A DNA stretch of 41,488 nucleotides from Bacteroidales bacterium (GTDB taxonomy: Bacteria; Bacteroidota; Bacteroidia; Bacteroidales; P3), in the NCBI GenBank assembly GCA_017522255.1, contig JAFWZP010000034.1, positions 1 through 41,488 of the forward strand, written 5' to 3'. A program made the translations under genes and the position numbers. The notes under the pieces were generated by a model. The model searched no databases. It saw nothing but the letters and a program-made list of their open reading frames with translations, and had not been told where the DNA came from. This document shows, piece by piece, positions 1-7,461 of the stretch (position 1 is the stretch's first letter; each line of letters starts with the position of its first letter).

Positions 1-40
1 AAAAAGAAAAAAAAGGAACGGCCGAATATTCAACCGCCCT
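1..40 (-). terminator. Intrinsic terminator after the acidic membrane protein gene
   Basis: On the minus strand a stem (about 36-30 pairing with 25-19, with two G-U pairs) is followed by a U-rich run (+ strand A-rich 1-14). It lies just past the stop codon of the gene at 58-1020. Confidence 0.6.
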
Positions 41-57
41 TTTTTGAGTGTTTATTA

Positions 58-1020
58 CTATGCTTCGTATATCGATGTGTCGGCATCGTTGATATAGTCG
101 GGACCCATAGCCAAATCCTGGCTGTTTTGCATTGCTGCCAAATCCGACATATAAACGCCTTGTCCCGAAATATCGCTTATCTCGTTTTCGCTTATATTGC
201 CGTCGCCATTAAGGTCGGCCATCATTGCATCGGCCTCGTTGTTGTTGTCTATATCCACCACCACAAACTCTTGACCTTCTATTTCTACACCTGCCATCAT
301 AGCCCCCGAGTCGGGATCTTGAGCAAAACCCAGCACCTCCACTTCGGGTGTAAATTCGGGAGTAACTTCAGCTACAACTTCGGCTTCAACTTCGGGAGTA
401 ACTTCAGCTTCAACTTCGGCTACTTCTACTTCTGAAGGGTTCTCACCCTCAGGATTAACATCTACAGAACCTGAATCGTTGCCATCTTCGTTTCCGGTTG
501 TAGGTGTGTCGATAATATTATCCGCTTGGCTTTGGAAGTTATTGCCAAAATCCTCGCGTTGTTCTTCGGTCATGGCGTTCCATTCTTCGGCAGTATAGGT
601 ATTGTATACATTGCCATGCCATACAAAAACGCCACCGCTACCTACCTCGGCACGTGCTGCCGCAAAGGCTTCATTAAAACTCATATCGTCGGTTACGCCT
701 TGTGCCACTTTTATATCGCCTATCAAGCCGGGCACCTCCACTTCGGTAGCCAATTCTGATTCGCCTTCGTTGGGTACTAGTGAGCTGGCTGTAAGTATGG
801 TTGCCAAACTGCCCATCACTATTCCGCCACCAAAACCGGCTGCCACTTTGCCCCATGTTTTCTTGCTTTTGGCAGGTTCTGCAGCTGCCTCGTCGTGATT
901 TTCCATTTCTTCCAACACGTTGTCTTCGTCGTAGTTGGTTCTGTTTTCGTTTTCAAAAACGGTGTTTTCCTCTTGGTTGTTTCTTTCAGTTTCGTAAACC
1001 GATCTTTCGTCTGTATTCAT
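58..1020 (-). CDS. Acidic single-pass membrane protein with a repeat region and an EF-hand-like loop
   Basis: Function unknown. The 320-residue product has a charged N-terminal segment (1-55), one glycine-rich membrane segment (about 58-81), and a conserved-looking block around 131-147 (VFVWHGNVYNTYTAEEW) of a kind I recall from other Bacteroidota hypothetical proteins. An acidic Glu-Val-Thr-Pro repeat follows (about 195-232). Near 267-280 the sequence DLNGDGNISENEI matches an EF-hand/dockerin-type calcium loop (D-x-N-x-D-G-x-I-x-x-x-E). The lack of a signal peptide and the internal membrane segment suggest a cytoplasmic N-terminus and a periplasmic C-terminal part. It lies downstream of the three HU-family genes but is separated from them by a strong terminator and about 320 bp, so it is probably its own unit. 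The tandem glutamate-rich linker resembles that of the FISUMP kinase at 11505-13316. That similarity is compositional only. Confidence 0.8.
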   Translation of the reverse strand: MNTDERSVYETERNNQEENTVFENENRTNYDEDNVLEEMENHDEAAAEPAKSKKTWGKVAAGFGGGIVMGSLATILTASSLVPNEGESELATEVEVPGLIGDIKVAQGVTDDMSFNEAFAAARAEVGSGGVFVWHGNVYNTYTAEEWNAMTEEQREDFGNNFQSQADNIIDTPTTGNEDGNDSGSVDVNPEGENPSEVEVAEVEAEVTPEVEAEVVAEVTPEFTPEVEVLGFAQDPDSGAMMAGVEIEGQEFVVVDIDNNNEADAMMADLNGDGNISENEISDISGQGVYMSDLAAMQNSQDLAMGPDYINDADTSIYEA

Positions 1021-1277
1021 ATCCGTTATTTTTTTATTCGTTTATAAATCATTTTTTTTGTTCGTTACAATGGTAGTAGATACATTTTGTATGTAAATCT
1101 TACACCTTATGTGCATTTTTTTTTGCTTCGACACTTCTTTTTACTATTATATATATCTATAGCCCATGCTTCATTTACAGCTATACACCTAACAACCACC
1201 ATATTGCATTAATATCATCTACTTTTTCGATACTACAAAATTATTATTTTTTTTGATATAAACAATATTTTTTCAAA

Positions 1278-1325
1278 CAAAAAAAAGCGAGACACACCTT
1301 TTTTGGTGCATCTCGCCTTTTTTTT
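1278..1325 (-). terminator. Bidirectional-looking intrinsic terminator
   Basis: The arms 1287-1298 (GCGAGACACACC) and 1305-1316 form a 12-bp stem with two central mismatches and a T6 loop. It is flanked by an A run on the left and a T run on the right, so either strand would have a U tract. It sits directly after the stop codon of the first HU-family gene (minus strand). The rest of 1021-1277 is AT-rich, and I see no gene or clear promoter in it. Confidence 0.85.
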
Positions 1326-1338
1326 TATGCCGTAAGTT

Positions 1339-1830
1339 TTATCCTGCAAAACCTCCATCGTCGCCCGATGTTCCACCTCCGTCGGTGTTACCACCGGTGT
1401 CGGGGTCGGTTGGAGAGTCGGCACCACCTGTGTTTGCCGAAGAGGCGGCAGCGTTGAGCACCCTCAGGCTCATGCCTTTCATATCGGTGGCAAAATCGGC
1501 ACGCGATGTGTAGCGTATGTCACGATCGGTTATGGTCGAGGCTTTACACTCCTGGCGGGTGTCTACACTTTTGGCGGTAATGGTGGGTCGCAACGTACCC
1601 AGCTCGCCCAAATCCACGGCACAACCGTTGGCAACAAATTCCACCATCACATTGGCCAGCTCTTTGATAATGTGCTTGGCATCGCCTTGCGAAAAGGTGC
1701 TGGACTGTTTCACTTCGTCCAGTATGGCGTTGCTGTGTATGGTAGGCATACTTACACGGCTTAGCCCATACATGGTTTGACCTTTCTTTGGTCCTACGGT
1801 CATTTTCTTTTTAATGATGTTTAGATCCAT
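1339..1830 (-). CDS. HU-family DNA-binding protein with a Gly/Asp/Thr-rich tail
   Basis: Nucleoid-type DNA-binding protein of the Bacteroidota extended HU class (HU-HIG-like). Residues 1-120 have the HU pattern: an N-terminal strand, helices containing FSQGDAKHIIKELANVMVEFVANGCAVDLGELGTLRPTI-type text, then the beta-arm region. The motif V-x-LGELGTLRP corresponds to the VxLxGFGTFxv motif of classical HU. After about residue 130 there is a flexible tail rich in G, D, T and S that classical HU (about 90 aa) lacks. The gene follows the next HU gene by 4 bp, so the two are almost certainly co-transcribed. DNA binding is inferred from family membership. The tail's function is unknown. Confidence 0.85.
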   Translation of the reverse strand: MDLNIIKKKMTVGPKKGQTMYGLSRVSMPTIHSNAILDEVKQSSTFSQGDAKHIIKELANVMVEFVANGCAVDLGELGTLRPTITAKSVDTRQECKASTITDRDIRYTSRADFATDMKGMSLRVLNAAASSANTGGADSPTDPDTGGNTDGGGTSGDDGGFAG

Positions 1831-1834
1831 AATC

Positions 1835-2251
1835 TTATTCCTCCTTTCTGTAAACGTTATTAGAATCTTTGTACTCCTTAAGCACTGCCTCTCTCACCCT
1901 TTGGCGCAGCTTGGCATCGGGGCGGAAACCCACGGTGATGGTTTTGATGCAGTTTTTGATGCTCACCTCTTCGGGAGTAAGCACCAACTTGGTAGTCATC
2001 TTGGGGTAGAAGGTTCCCAATCCTTCGATGTTTACGCTATGCCCTGTGCTTACATGCAGGCGTATCTGATGGATATAGGCAAGTATAAGACCTTCCACTT
2101 CCGATGGCTGACCGGAGGTGCGTTGTGCCACCTCGCCGGCTATCACCTCGAGGCTCTTGGTGTCGGTAAGGCGTAGCTTGGCTACCCACTTCTCTTCGCC
2201 GAATATCTTGCGTTGTTCGGCTTCCCATTGAATGGTTTTGAATGTTTTCAT
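1835..2251 (-). CDS. HU-family DNA-binding protein (middle copy)
   Basis: 138 residues, second of three tandem HU-type genes on the minus strand. The diagnostic segment is VNIEGLGTFYPKMTTKLVLTPEEV, where GLGTFYP is the HU beta-arm entry motif. It is preceded by two helices (about 30-75) typical of the dimerisation core. The C-terminus is basic (RPDAKLRQRVREAVLKEYKDSNNVYRKEE). It lies 4 bp from the downstream HU gene and 77 bp from the upstream one, so it is likely part of one operon. The three copies are clearly divergent rather than recent duplicates. Heteromeric pairing is possible but not shown by the sequence. Confidence 0.85.
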   Translation of the reverse strand: MKTFKTIQWEAEQRKIFGEEKWVAKLRLTDTKSLEVIAGEVAQRTSGQPSEVEGLILAYIHQIRLHVSTGHSVNIEGLGTFYPKMTTKLVLTPEEVSIKNCIKTITVGFRPDAKLRQRVREAVLKEYKDSNNVYRKEE

Positions 2252-2328
2252 CTCTAAAAAAATTTAGTTTATAAATTTTTGAATTTACTATTTCATCTTA
2301 TCGAGGTGTATGCGATACGCCCCCTACG

Positions 2329-2760
2329 TTATTCGTTTTTCTTTTTCATAGGATGTGTGTCGGCGTTGAACACACGGCGGTCGGCAAGCCTAAGCGGTGC
2401 TTTGGCCACCATATCTTTGAACGTTGCCGATGGTGCAAACCGCACTCCCTTACTTTTGATGCTGAACTGGTTCACCTTGTCGGCACTATCCACAGCCACC
2501 GCCCTGATGGTGGGATAGAACGTGCCCAGCAGTTCCAGCTTCACCACATTGCCGTTGGCGATATGGAAGCCTATCCTCTCTTCCAAAGCACTAAGCAGTA
2601 GCAGAACGTCCGACTTGCTGGCAGTGGTGGTTTCAGATATCTCTTGTGCCAACGACATGGCATTGATATACGAGCCGTAGGCCACCTTGGCGATGAACAC
2701 TTCCTTCACCTCGCCATTGTGATTCACTTTCTGATGTTTCTTTTTGTATCGTATCGACAT
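2329..2760 (-). CDS. HU-family DNA-binding protein (lead gene of the trio)
   Basis: 143 residues with the HU core (VVKLELLGTFYPTIRAV) and a short basic C-terminus. The N-terminus (KVNHNGEVKEVFIAKVAYGSY) is nearly the same as that of the partial gene at 41253, which begins KKKQKVNHNGEVKDVYLAKVCYANY. The two are therefore the closest relatives in the window. Both are preceded by the same kind of 12-unit phased repeat array (2866-3133 here), the nearest palindromic unit being about 200 bp from the start codon. As the first gene of the HU trio it probably carries the operon promoter, but I could not identify a convincing TAnnTTTG box. Confidence 0.85.
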   Translation of the reverse strand: MSIRYKKKHQKVNHNGEVKEVFIAKVAYGSYINAMSLAQEISETTTASKSDVLLLLSALEERIGFHIANGNVVKLELLGTFYPTIRAVAVDSADKVNQFSIKSKGVRFAPSATFKDMVAKAPLRLADRRVFNADTHPMKKKNE

Positions 2761-2798
2761 ATTGTTTTATTAATATTATTCATTTCCATTGCTGCCCA

Positions 2799-2841
2799 TA
2801 CCGGCGGTATGGGTTATATATGTGTCAGCCATTCAGGCTGA
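2799..2841. repeat. Two short hairpins of the dispersed intergenic hairpin family
   Basis: Positions 2799-2817 form CCCATACCGGCGGTATGGG. A second hairpin at about 2825-2841 has arms TCAGCC and GGCTGA around ATTCA. The pair, with the TTATATAT spacer between them, recurs with changed stem bases at 3380-3424. The changed bases are compensated in the stems, so the structure rather than the sequence is preserved. Confidence 0.75.
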
Positions 2842-2865
2842 GTAGATGACTTACTTTGTTTGAAA

Positions 2866-3133
2866 GCCATCGTAGTAAATATAGTTGCTCCGTCGTACAC
2901 TTTATGGTTGCCTTATCGTAAGATATATGCTTGCCTTATCATACAAAGTATAGTTCGCTTATGGCATAAGCAGTTTTTACTTATGGCATAAGGAGTGCAC
3001 GCTTATGGCATAAGTAATATGTACTTATGCCATAAGCGAAGCATGGTTTCTATGACAAGGGCACCATACTTCCTTTGACAAGGATACTTCACTTTCTACG
3101 AGCACACCACCATGGTTTGTACCACAAGGCAAC
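2866..3133. repeat. Helically phased 12-unit repeat array upstream of HU gene (array 1)
   Basis: Three blocks. Left: four 23-bp units start at 2866, 2889, 2912 and 2935, each with TCGTA (last: TCATA) at unit positions 5-9 and TTGC (last: TTCG) at the end. Centre: four units start at 2958, 2980, 3002 and 3024 (spacing exactly 22 bp), each beginning with the near-perfect palindrome CTTATGGCATAAG (central base inverted in the 3024 copy). Right: four 23-bp units start at 3042, 3065, 3088 and 3111 with CAT..TTTCT..GACAAGG text. The unit length is about two DNA helical turns, so equivalent bases face the same side. A second array with the same plan lies at 40944-41201. The remainder up to 3300 shows no gene. 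Confidence 0.9.
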
Positions 3134-3305
3134 AGCAATGCTGCTTTGCCCCTCTCCTCTCCCCATAAAGGGAGATTATTCTTTATACTGTTTATCATTT
3201 GTTTTCTGTACATAATCATTCCGTTTTGTAATGTTGAACGACTATATAGAGTACGAAAAAATGAAAACCTATCAGTGGAGGGAGATTTTTTTATAAAAAA
3301 AATTC

Positions 3306-3514
3306 CCCGTGCCGTCGGCACGGGAACGCATGTCGTATTGTTACGTTTGCCCACGCCGCCGGCGTGGCTATATGTGTTTCCCATGCCGATGACATGGGTT
3401 ATATATATTTCAGCCCTTCAGGCTTATTCGAGATCGGCGTGGCTATATATGTGGCGGCTCAAAGCTCAAAGCTCATCGCTCAAAGCCCATTGCCCGTTGT
3501 CCGTTCGACTAAAG
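3306..3514. repeat. Dispersed intergenic hairpin element, copy A (long form)
   Basis: A chain of perfect or near-perfect hairpins: 3306-3324 (CCCGTGCCGTCGGCACGGG), 3351-3367 (CCACGCCGCCGGCGTGG), 3380-3398 (stem CCCATG/CATGGG) and 3412-3424 (AGCC/GGCT). A unique tail follows with GGCGGCTCAAAGCTCAAAG and CCGTTCGACTAAAG. Copies share the linker TTACGTTTGCCCACGCC and this tail at 5768-5876 and 11141-11220. The end of the tail supplies the stop codon of the RloB gene. Confidence 0.8.
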
Positions 3515-4264
3515 GATACTTTCCGAAATATCATATTCATCAAACAATTTATAGACATAGGTGTACGATTGTTCTTGAATATTTTTGTCCTGTTCGGCTT
3601 TTTCTATATTTTCTTTTGCACGTGTAATAGCTGTCTCCAATTTACCGGCGGAGCAAAGTTTTTCCACCCAATCCTTATCTCTTAAATATTTTTCTTTTTT
3701 TAGTTTGGTGGCAAATTCGCTTACCGATGTAGTGGAATTTACAGAAAAATAACTACTCATATATTCCTTCAATACTTTAACCACATCGGCATTTGTTTTA
3801 AACAGTGCTGTGTTATTCTCGAAATGAAGAAGAAACCAGTATTCGATACATGGCATAGTTGGACACAAAACAACATTTCTGTTTTTGATATGCTCTTTAA
3901 TCTTATCTTTGAATTCCGTGTAATTTGCTTTGTTTTGTTCATTGTCGTAAATTGTATCGAAATCGAATAGGCAAAATATTTTAGGATTATTATTCCGTTC
4001 CAATATTTCTTCTATTCTTTGTGGAAATTTTAGATGATAATTTGACTCATTTCCAAAATATCGAGGAATAACATTGAACTTATATGAAGTAATATCGCTA
4101 ATGTGCTGCACATATAATCGTTCGGTGTTTCTGCCACCGGCAATAACAAATGGATAGAGAGGAAGCATTTCTTTTGTTCCCTCATTTGTTGTTTCAGATT
4201 GTTGTTTTGATGGTTTGTCAAAGTGTTGACTTTTTGTATCTTCTACTAAGTTTAGTTCTCTCAT
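3509..4264 (-). CDS. RloB-family protein, second component of an AbiL/RloAB-type putative defence pair
   Basis: 251 residues. The core is a TOPRIM-like alpha/beta fold as in the RloB family. An acidic residue in the first motif (VIAGGRNTERLYVQHI, about 38-53; most relatives have EGxxTE, here GGRNTE) is followed by a DxD motif (FCLFDFDTIYDNEQ, about 97-110) and the family-typical CPTMPCIEYWFLLHF block. Such proteins are thought to act as nucleases activated by the ATPase partner. The gene starts 6 bp after the stop of the AAA ATPase gene on the same strand, an arrangement typical of AbiLi/AbiLii and RloA/RloB systems. The TAG stop lies inside the end of hairpin element copy A, so the C-terminus may have been shaped by the repeat. 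The lost first glutamate of the EG motif is worth checking. The role in phage defence is inferred from family and pairing. Confidence 0.8.
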   Translation of the reverse strand: MRELNLVEDTKSQHFDKPSKQQSETTNEGTKEMLPLYPFVIAGGRNTERLYVQHISDITSYKFNVIPRYFGNESNYHLKFPQRIEEILERNNNPKIFCLFDFDTIYDNEQNKANYTEFKDKIKEHIKNRNVVLCPTMPCIEYWFLLHFENNTALFKTNADVVKVLKEYMSSYFSVNSTTSVSEFATKLKKEKYLRDKDWVEKLCSAGKLETAITRAKENIEKAEQDKNIQEQSYTYVYKLFDEYDISESIL

Positions 4265-4270
4265 TACTAT

Positions 4271-5551
4271 TTACTTCATTGTGGCACCAAATCGTTTGTT
4301 TCGGTATGCTTCGCGTATGGAATTCAAACGTTCTATTCCTCTAAAGTCGGTCAACTTATATAGGTCTGTTACACCTTTTACATCTTTGTCGGTAAACCAT
4401 ATCGAATCTTTTCTTATCAAATCATCTACCAAATCCAGAAGTCCATCATTATGAGTTGTAACAATAAGCTGAGTACGAGAATGATTTTTTAAATATTCGA
4501 ACAATATTTTTTCTACCAATTTAGGATGAATAGATGTTTCTATTTCATCTACAGGCAAAACTGATTTACCGTTATTTATCAATTCATACAACGCCGTTTC
4601 CAAGCCAAATGTACGCAATGTTCCGGTCGATTGGTCTTCACTACCCATAGTGTAAGCTTTTTTCTCTGTGTCATTTTCAACGGTATGTTCAAATATTGTA
4701 CGTAATGTTTCGAATGTTCCGTCATTTTTAAGATGTTCTTTTTCAGAGTCTGAAATTTCATCATCCATTAATAATAGATTTACAAATTCCTTCGATATTT
4801 TTTGATTTGTTTTTGTTGAAGATATTTTTGTGATGTTAAAATCTGCTTCGTTGAGAAAATCAACAATGTATTGTAACAATTCTTTATTCTCTGCTACTTT
4901 TCGTTCAGCATAGCTTGTCAATCTTGTAAGTGGAAATATAGTAGACATAATTTGAGTTTTCATCCAATCTTTGGCTTCATCTATTAATGGAAGACTGATG
5001 TTTACTTTATCTCTTGCCACAAAGAAAGACATGTTTTTTAGACATTGTATTGTTATCAACTCCCTGACGGAATCACTGATGTTGTTATCGTTGCCAAAAT
5101 TAATAACCGACAATCCATTATCTATAAACCTTTCGAAAAGCATTATGGGTTCATCACTATCATAGTAGGATAGTTTTTCCAAATGCACCTCTTTGGTATC
5201 CAACTCTAATTGGTATAGATATTTGGTTGTGTTTACAAAGAATACCAATTGAAAACAAGAAGGTTCATTTCGTGAAAAATCATCCAATTTGAAAGGAGTT
5301 GCCGATGTTCCTTCTTCTATATCGTCAGGTTTGTAGTTCCAAAAATGACTCAAAAAATCAAAAACATAAAGCAAATTGGATTTACCTGAAGCATTGTAGC
5401 CATATATAATGGCAAAACGCAATAGACGTGTTTTTTCGTCTATCTTCACCACTTGATAGTCTTCGGCAAATGTATCTTCAGATGCTTCGAAGCTGAAAGT
5501 TACTTCATCCCTGAACGAACGAAAATTCTTTACTTTAATTTCTTGTATCAT
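4271..5551 (-). CDS. AAA-family ATPase (RloA/AbiLi-like), first gene of the defence pair
   Basis: 426 residues with the features of an SMC/ABC-type overcoming-lysogenisation-like ATPase. It begins with MIQEIKVKNFRSFRDEV, the usual N-terminal strand of these proteins. Walker A is GYNASGKSNL (51-60). A signature-like STGTLRTFGL lies near 307-316, a Walker B VDEIETSIHP near 333, and a switch histidine in IVTTHNDGLLD near 364. The middle region (about 100-300) is family-variable. The RloB gene follows after 6 bp. Known pairs of this type act as abortive-infection or nuclease-activating sensors. What triggers this one cannot be read from the sequence. A promoter with a TACTTTG box lies about 130 bp upstream. 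Base composition is more AT-rich than the flanking housekeeping genes, consistent with transfer. Confidence 0.85.
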   Translation of the reverse strand: MIQEIKVKNFRSFRDEVTFSFEASEDTFAEDYQVVKIDEKTRLLRFAIIYGYNASGKSNLLYVFDFLSHFWNYKPDDIEEGTSATPFKLDDFSRNEPSCFQLVFFVNTTKYLYQLELDTKEVHLEKLSYYDSDEPIMLFERFIDNGLSVINFGNDNNISDSVRELITIQCLKNMSFFVARDKVNISLPLIDEAKDWMKTQIMSTIFPLTRLTSYAERKVAENKELLQYIVDFLNEADFNITKISSTKTNQKISKEFVNLLLMDDEISDSEKEHLKNDGTFETLRTIFEHTVENDTEKKAYTMGSEDQSTGTLRTFGLETALYELINNGKSVLPVDEIETSIHPKLVEKILFEYLKNHSRTQLIVTTHNDGLLDLVDDLIRKDSIWFTDKDVKGVTDLYKLTDFRGIERLNSIREAYRNKRFGATMK

Positions 5552-5678
5552 ATTATTGTATTATTACTTTGTGAACAACAATTAATTCGTTTTTTTGATG
5601 TACCATAATGTATGTGTATAATTAGAAGATTGTGTAAATCAGCTAAAAAACAGAATTGTATAACAAATATTTTCTGTG

Positions 5679-5710
5679 CAAAGTACGGAATTTTTATTGA
5701 TATATGCAAA
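5679..5710 (-). promoter_or_regulatory. Probable promoter of the rloA/rloB-like pair
   Basis: On the minus strand TTTG (5710-5707) is followed about 20 bp later by a TACTTTG box (5685-5679), close to the Bacteroidota TTTG-N19/20-TAnnTTTG form but one base short in the -7 element. The start codon is at 5551. Confidence 0.5.
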
Positions 5711-5767
5711 TTATTCGCTGTAGTTGTTTGCATTTACCCCTGCAAATCCACCCGTAACCGTAGGAGA

Positions 5768-5876
5768 CGTGCCGACGGCACGGGGAATTTTCCGTTTTGT
5801 TACGTTTGCCCACGCCACCGGCGTGGACTATACATGTGGCGGCTCAAAGCTCAAAGCTCATCGCTCAAAGCCCATC
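5768..5876. repeat. Dispersed intergenic hairpin element, copy B
   Basis: Same orientation as copy A. It has hairpin 5768-5782 (CGTGCCGACGGCACG), the linker TTACGTTTGCCCACGCC, hairpin near 5810-5827, and the tail GGCGGCTCAAAGCTCAAAG ending GCTCAAAGCCCAT. Copies A and B bracket the rloA/rloB-like pair as direct repeats. The rest of 5552-5906 holds only the promoter noted separately. Confidence 0.8.
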
Positions 5877-5906
5877 AAAACTCGTAGTCTCGTTGTCTAT
5901 AAAAAA

Positions 5907-6659
5907 CTATCCCTTTATGAAATTCACATACTTCTGCAACATCTCGTATTCAGCTTCGGCTACCATGCCATAAAAATCATCGCTATCATGGTCTACATGC
6001 GATTTTTCCAATGCCTTATAGTACCGCACCCTATCATCGTTGCTTCCTTTCAGCACCACCATACAATAACCTTTGCTAAGTAGATACATATTCATCAGCA
6101 ATCGGGATGTGCGACCATTGCCATCTATAAAAGGATGTATACGAACCAGCTCGTCGTGCAGATAGGCTGCCAAAAGCACAGGATGAACACCTTCGGCTTC
6201 CTTTGCATAAAAAGTTTCCAAAAAATCTTCCATCTCTTTTTGCACCATATATGGTTGTGGCGGAATATGACGACTACCGGTAATCATAACCGGCACGGTG
6301 CGATAGCGTCCGGCATTACGTTTATCTATACTACGCAACACTATGGCATGAATATCTTTTATCACATTTTCGGATACAAGAACAGCATCCGAAACCAACT
6401 CTTTGATATACTCTACAGCCTCGGCATGACCTATAGCCTCCAAATGTTCACGCATACTTTTGCCGGAAATAGTAAGTCCCTCTTTAACCACCAAAGCTGT
6501 CTCCTGCAATGTAAGTGTGTTACCCTCTATGCGGTTGCTCTCGTAGGTATATTCTATAGCCATAGCCTCTTGCATATTGGCCAACACTCCGGCCGAAACA
6601 GGACGCAGGGCATCCAATTCTGCTTTAAGAATATCTATATTTTGCAGTATCGTATTCAT
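5907..6659 (-). CDS. Fic-domain protein (probable AMPylator, class II autoinhibited)
   Basis: Fic enzymes transfer AMP (or related groups) from nucleotides to target hydroxyls. The catalytic loop is IHPFIDGNGRTSRL, a perfect HPFxxGNGR motif at about residues 175-183. N-terminal to it, SNRIEGN (about 41-47) matches the S/TxxxE(G/N) inhibitory helix of class II Fic proteins, whose glutamate blocks ATP positioning. The downstream C-terminal helices are of normal length and no DNA-binding domain is present. I chose the internal ATG giving MNTILQNIDILK. An in-frame ATG at 6692 would add 11 residues (MYFKQHENNNI) with no visible support. A TAacTTTG box at 6791-6798 could serve as promoter, but its -33 element is poor. 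The gene stands alone between the RloAB pair and the DGR, so it may belong to the same accessory island. Confidence 0.9.
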   Translation of the reverse strand: MNTILQNIDILKAELDALRPVSAGVLANMQEAMAIEYTYESNRIEGNTLTLQETALVVKEGLTISGKSMREHLEAIGHAEAVEYIKELVSDAVLVSENVIKDIHAIVLRSIDKRNAGRYRTVPVMITGSRHIPPQPYMVQKEMEDFLETFYAKEAEGVHPVLLAAYLHDELVRIHPFIDGNGRTSRLLMNMYLLSKGYCMVVLKGSNDDRVRYYKALEKSHVDHDSDDFYGMVAEAEYEMLQKYVNFIKG

Positions 6660-6819
6660 AATATTATTGTTTTCGTGTTGTTTAAAATACAAAGCAATTG
6701 ATTGTAAATCTTACGTTTCATAATATATAATACACGTTTTTAAGCCCTTCAACAATCGTTTAGATACACGTTTTTGAGATTTTCGGTTTGCAAAGTTACA
6801 ACTTTTTTTTTGAATATCA

Positions 6820-7100
6820 TAAGGCAACATCTAAAAATTCCACGTTTCGGAATAATTGAAGGACTTTCTTTGAAACTTTTGCGTGCTTTACGTTTTTTGA
6901 CTTCGTCGATGTTGCTATCGCTCGAAAGAGCTAATGCTAAGGCATTGCTCTTTACTCGCTTAATCGCAACGTTACCGAAATCTTTCTATTTCTTTTTCAA
7001 TCGCATAGCCCGCTATGCTCAATCAAAAGAAAATAGAAATCTTTCTAGCAAAATTCCGCAAATCACCTGCAAAGCAATTTTTAGAAATTGCCATAATACA
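6820..7100 (-). repeat. Dispersed non-coding element (minus-strand copy)
   Basis: Read on the minus strand this stretch starts with GGCAATTTCTAAAAATTG and ends with GAAACGTGGAATTTTTAG. A related but diverged copy lies on the plus strand at about 24885-25095 with the same ends and the shared interior GCAAAAGTTT and TTAGCAAC-like text. In this copy 6977-7046 forms a long imperfect inverted repeat of roughly 33 bp per arm around CATAGCCCGCTATG. Spurious ORFs across it show no protein-like pattern. The remaining 7101-7301 contains only small hairpins such as GCAGTAACCCTACTGC near 7245-7260. Confidence 0.65.
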
Positions 7101-7334
7101 GCATAATCTGAGGAATTAGTCTCTGTGATTGATTGCATTATTTCGAGAAATTACCCCACAATGAATTATCTAATTGGTATCATATAGAAATAGTAACAAC
7201 TGAAATTTTCGCCTATAAAAGCTACCAATATCAGTTGTATCAGGCAGTAACCCTACTGCTCATTTTTGTTTTCCTTAAACGAAAACACGACAACAAATTG
7301 TTTACCACCATGAACATCCATTCAAAGTTCTAAG

Positions 7335-7461
7335 CTTAGAGGGCAAGCCGCAGACCGTTGTTGTTGTTCCTATTGCCGGGGGTGTTGTTGTTGCGATTCG
7401 ACACACGCACGTTCCTCGCATTGTTGTTCCAACTACCGCCACGCAAAACGCGGTTGCCTTT
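7335..7461 (-). other. DGR template repeat (TR)
   Basis: 127 bp aligned without gaps to the 3' end of the kinase-FGE gene (offset +1727). There are 18 mismatches, every one a T on the + strand, i.e. an adenine in the TR coding strand. None of the other bases differ. 18 of the 37 TR adenines are changed in the VR. Read in the VR frame, the TR encodes an Asn-rich series (17 AAC/AAT codons plus two AGG) that ends in the same TAA stop. AAY codons at the variable sites are the standard DGR design, because their mutation reaches many residues without creating stops. The TR starts directly after the RT stop codon. Just beyond its 3' end is the 12-bp palindrome TCTAAGCTTAGA (7329-7340). Confidence 0.97.

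Noticed and set aside
2866-3133. CRISPR array
   Set aside because: Units are 22-23 bp with no separate spacers, the period continues through changing sequences, and no cas genes are near.
3509-5551. PARIS or retron-type system
   Set aside because: The ATPase partner has an RloB-type protein rather than AriB, and no reverse transcriptase or msr/msd is adjacent. The RT at 7462 belongs to the DGR.
6774-7106. Plus-strand ORF of 110 aa before the TR region
   Set aside because: It lies in a dispersed repeat with a long hairpin. The diverged second copy does not keep the frame.
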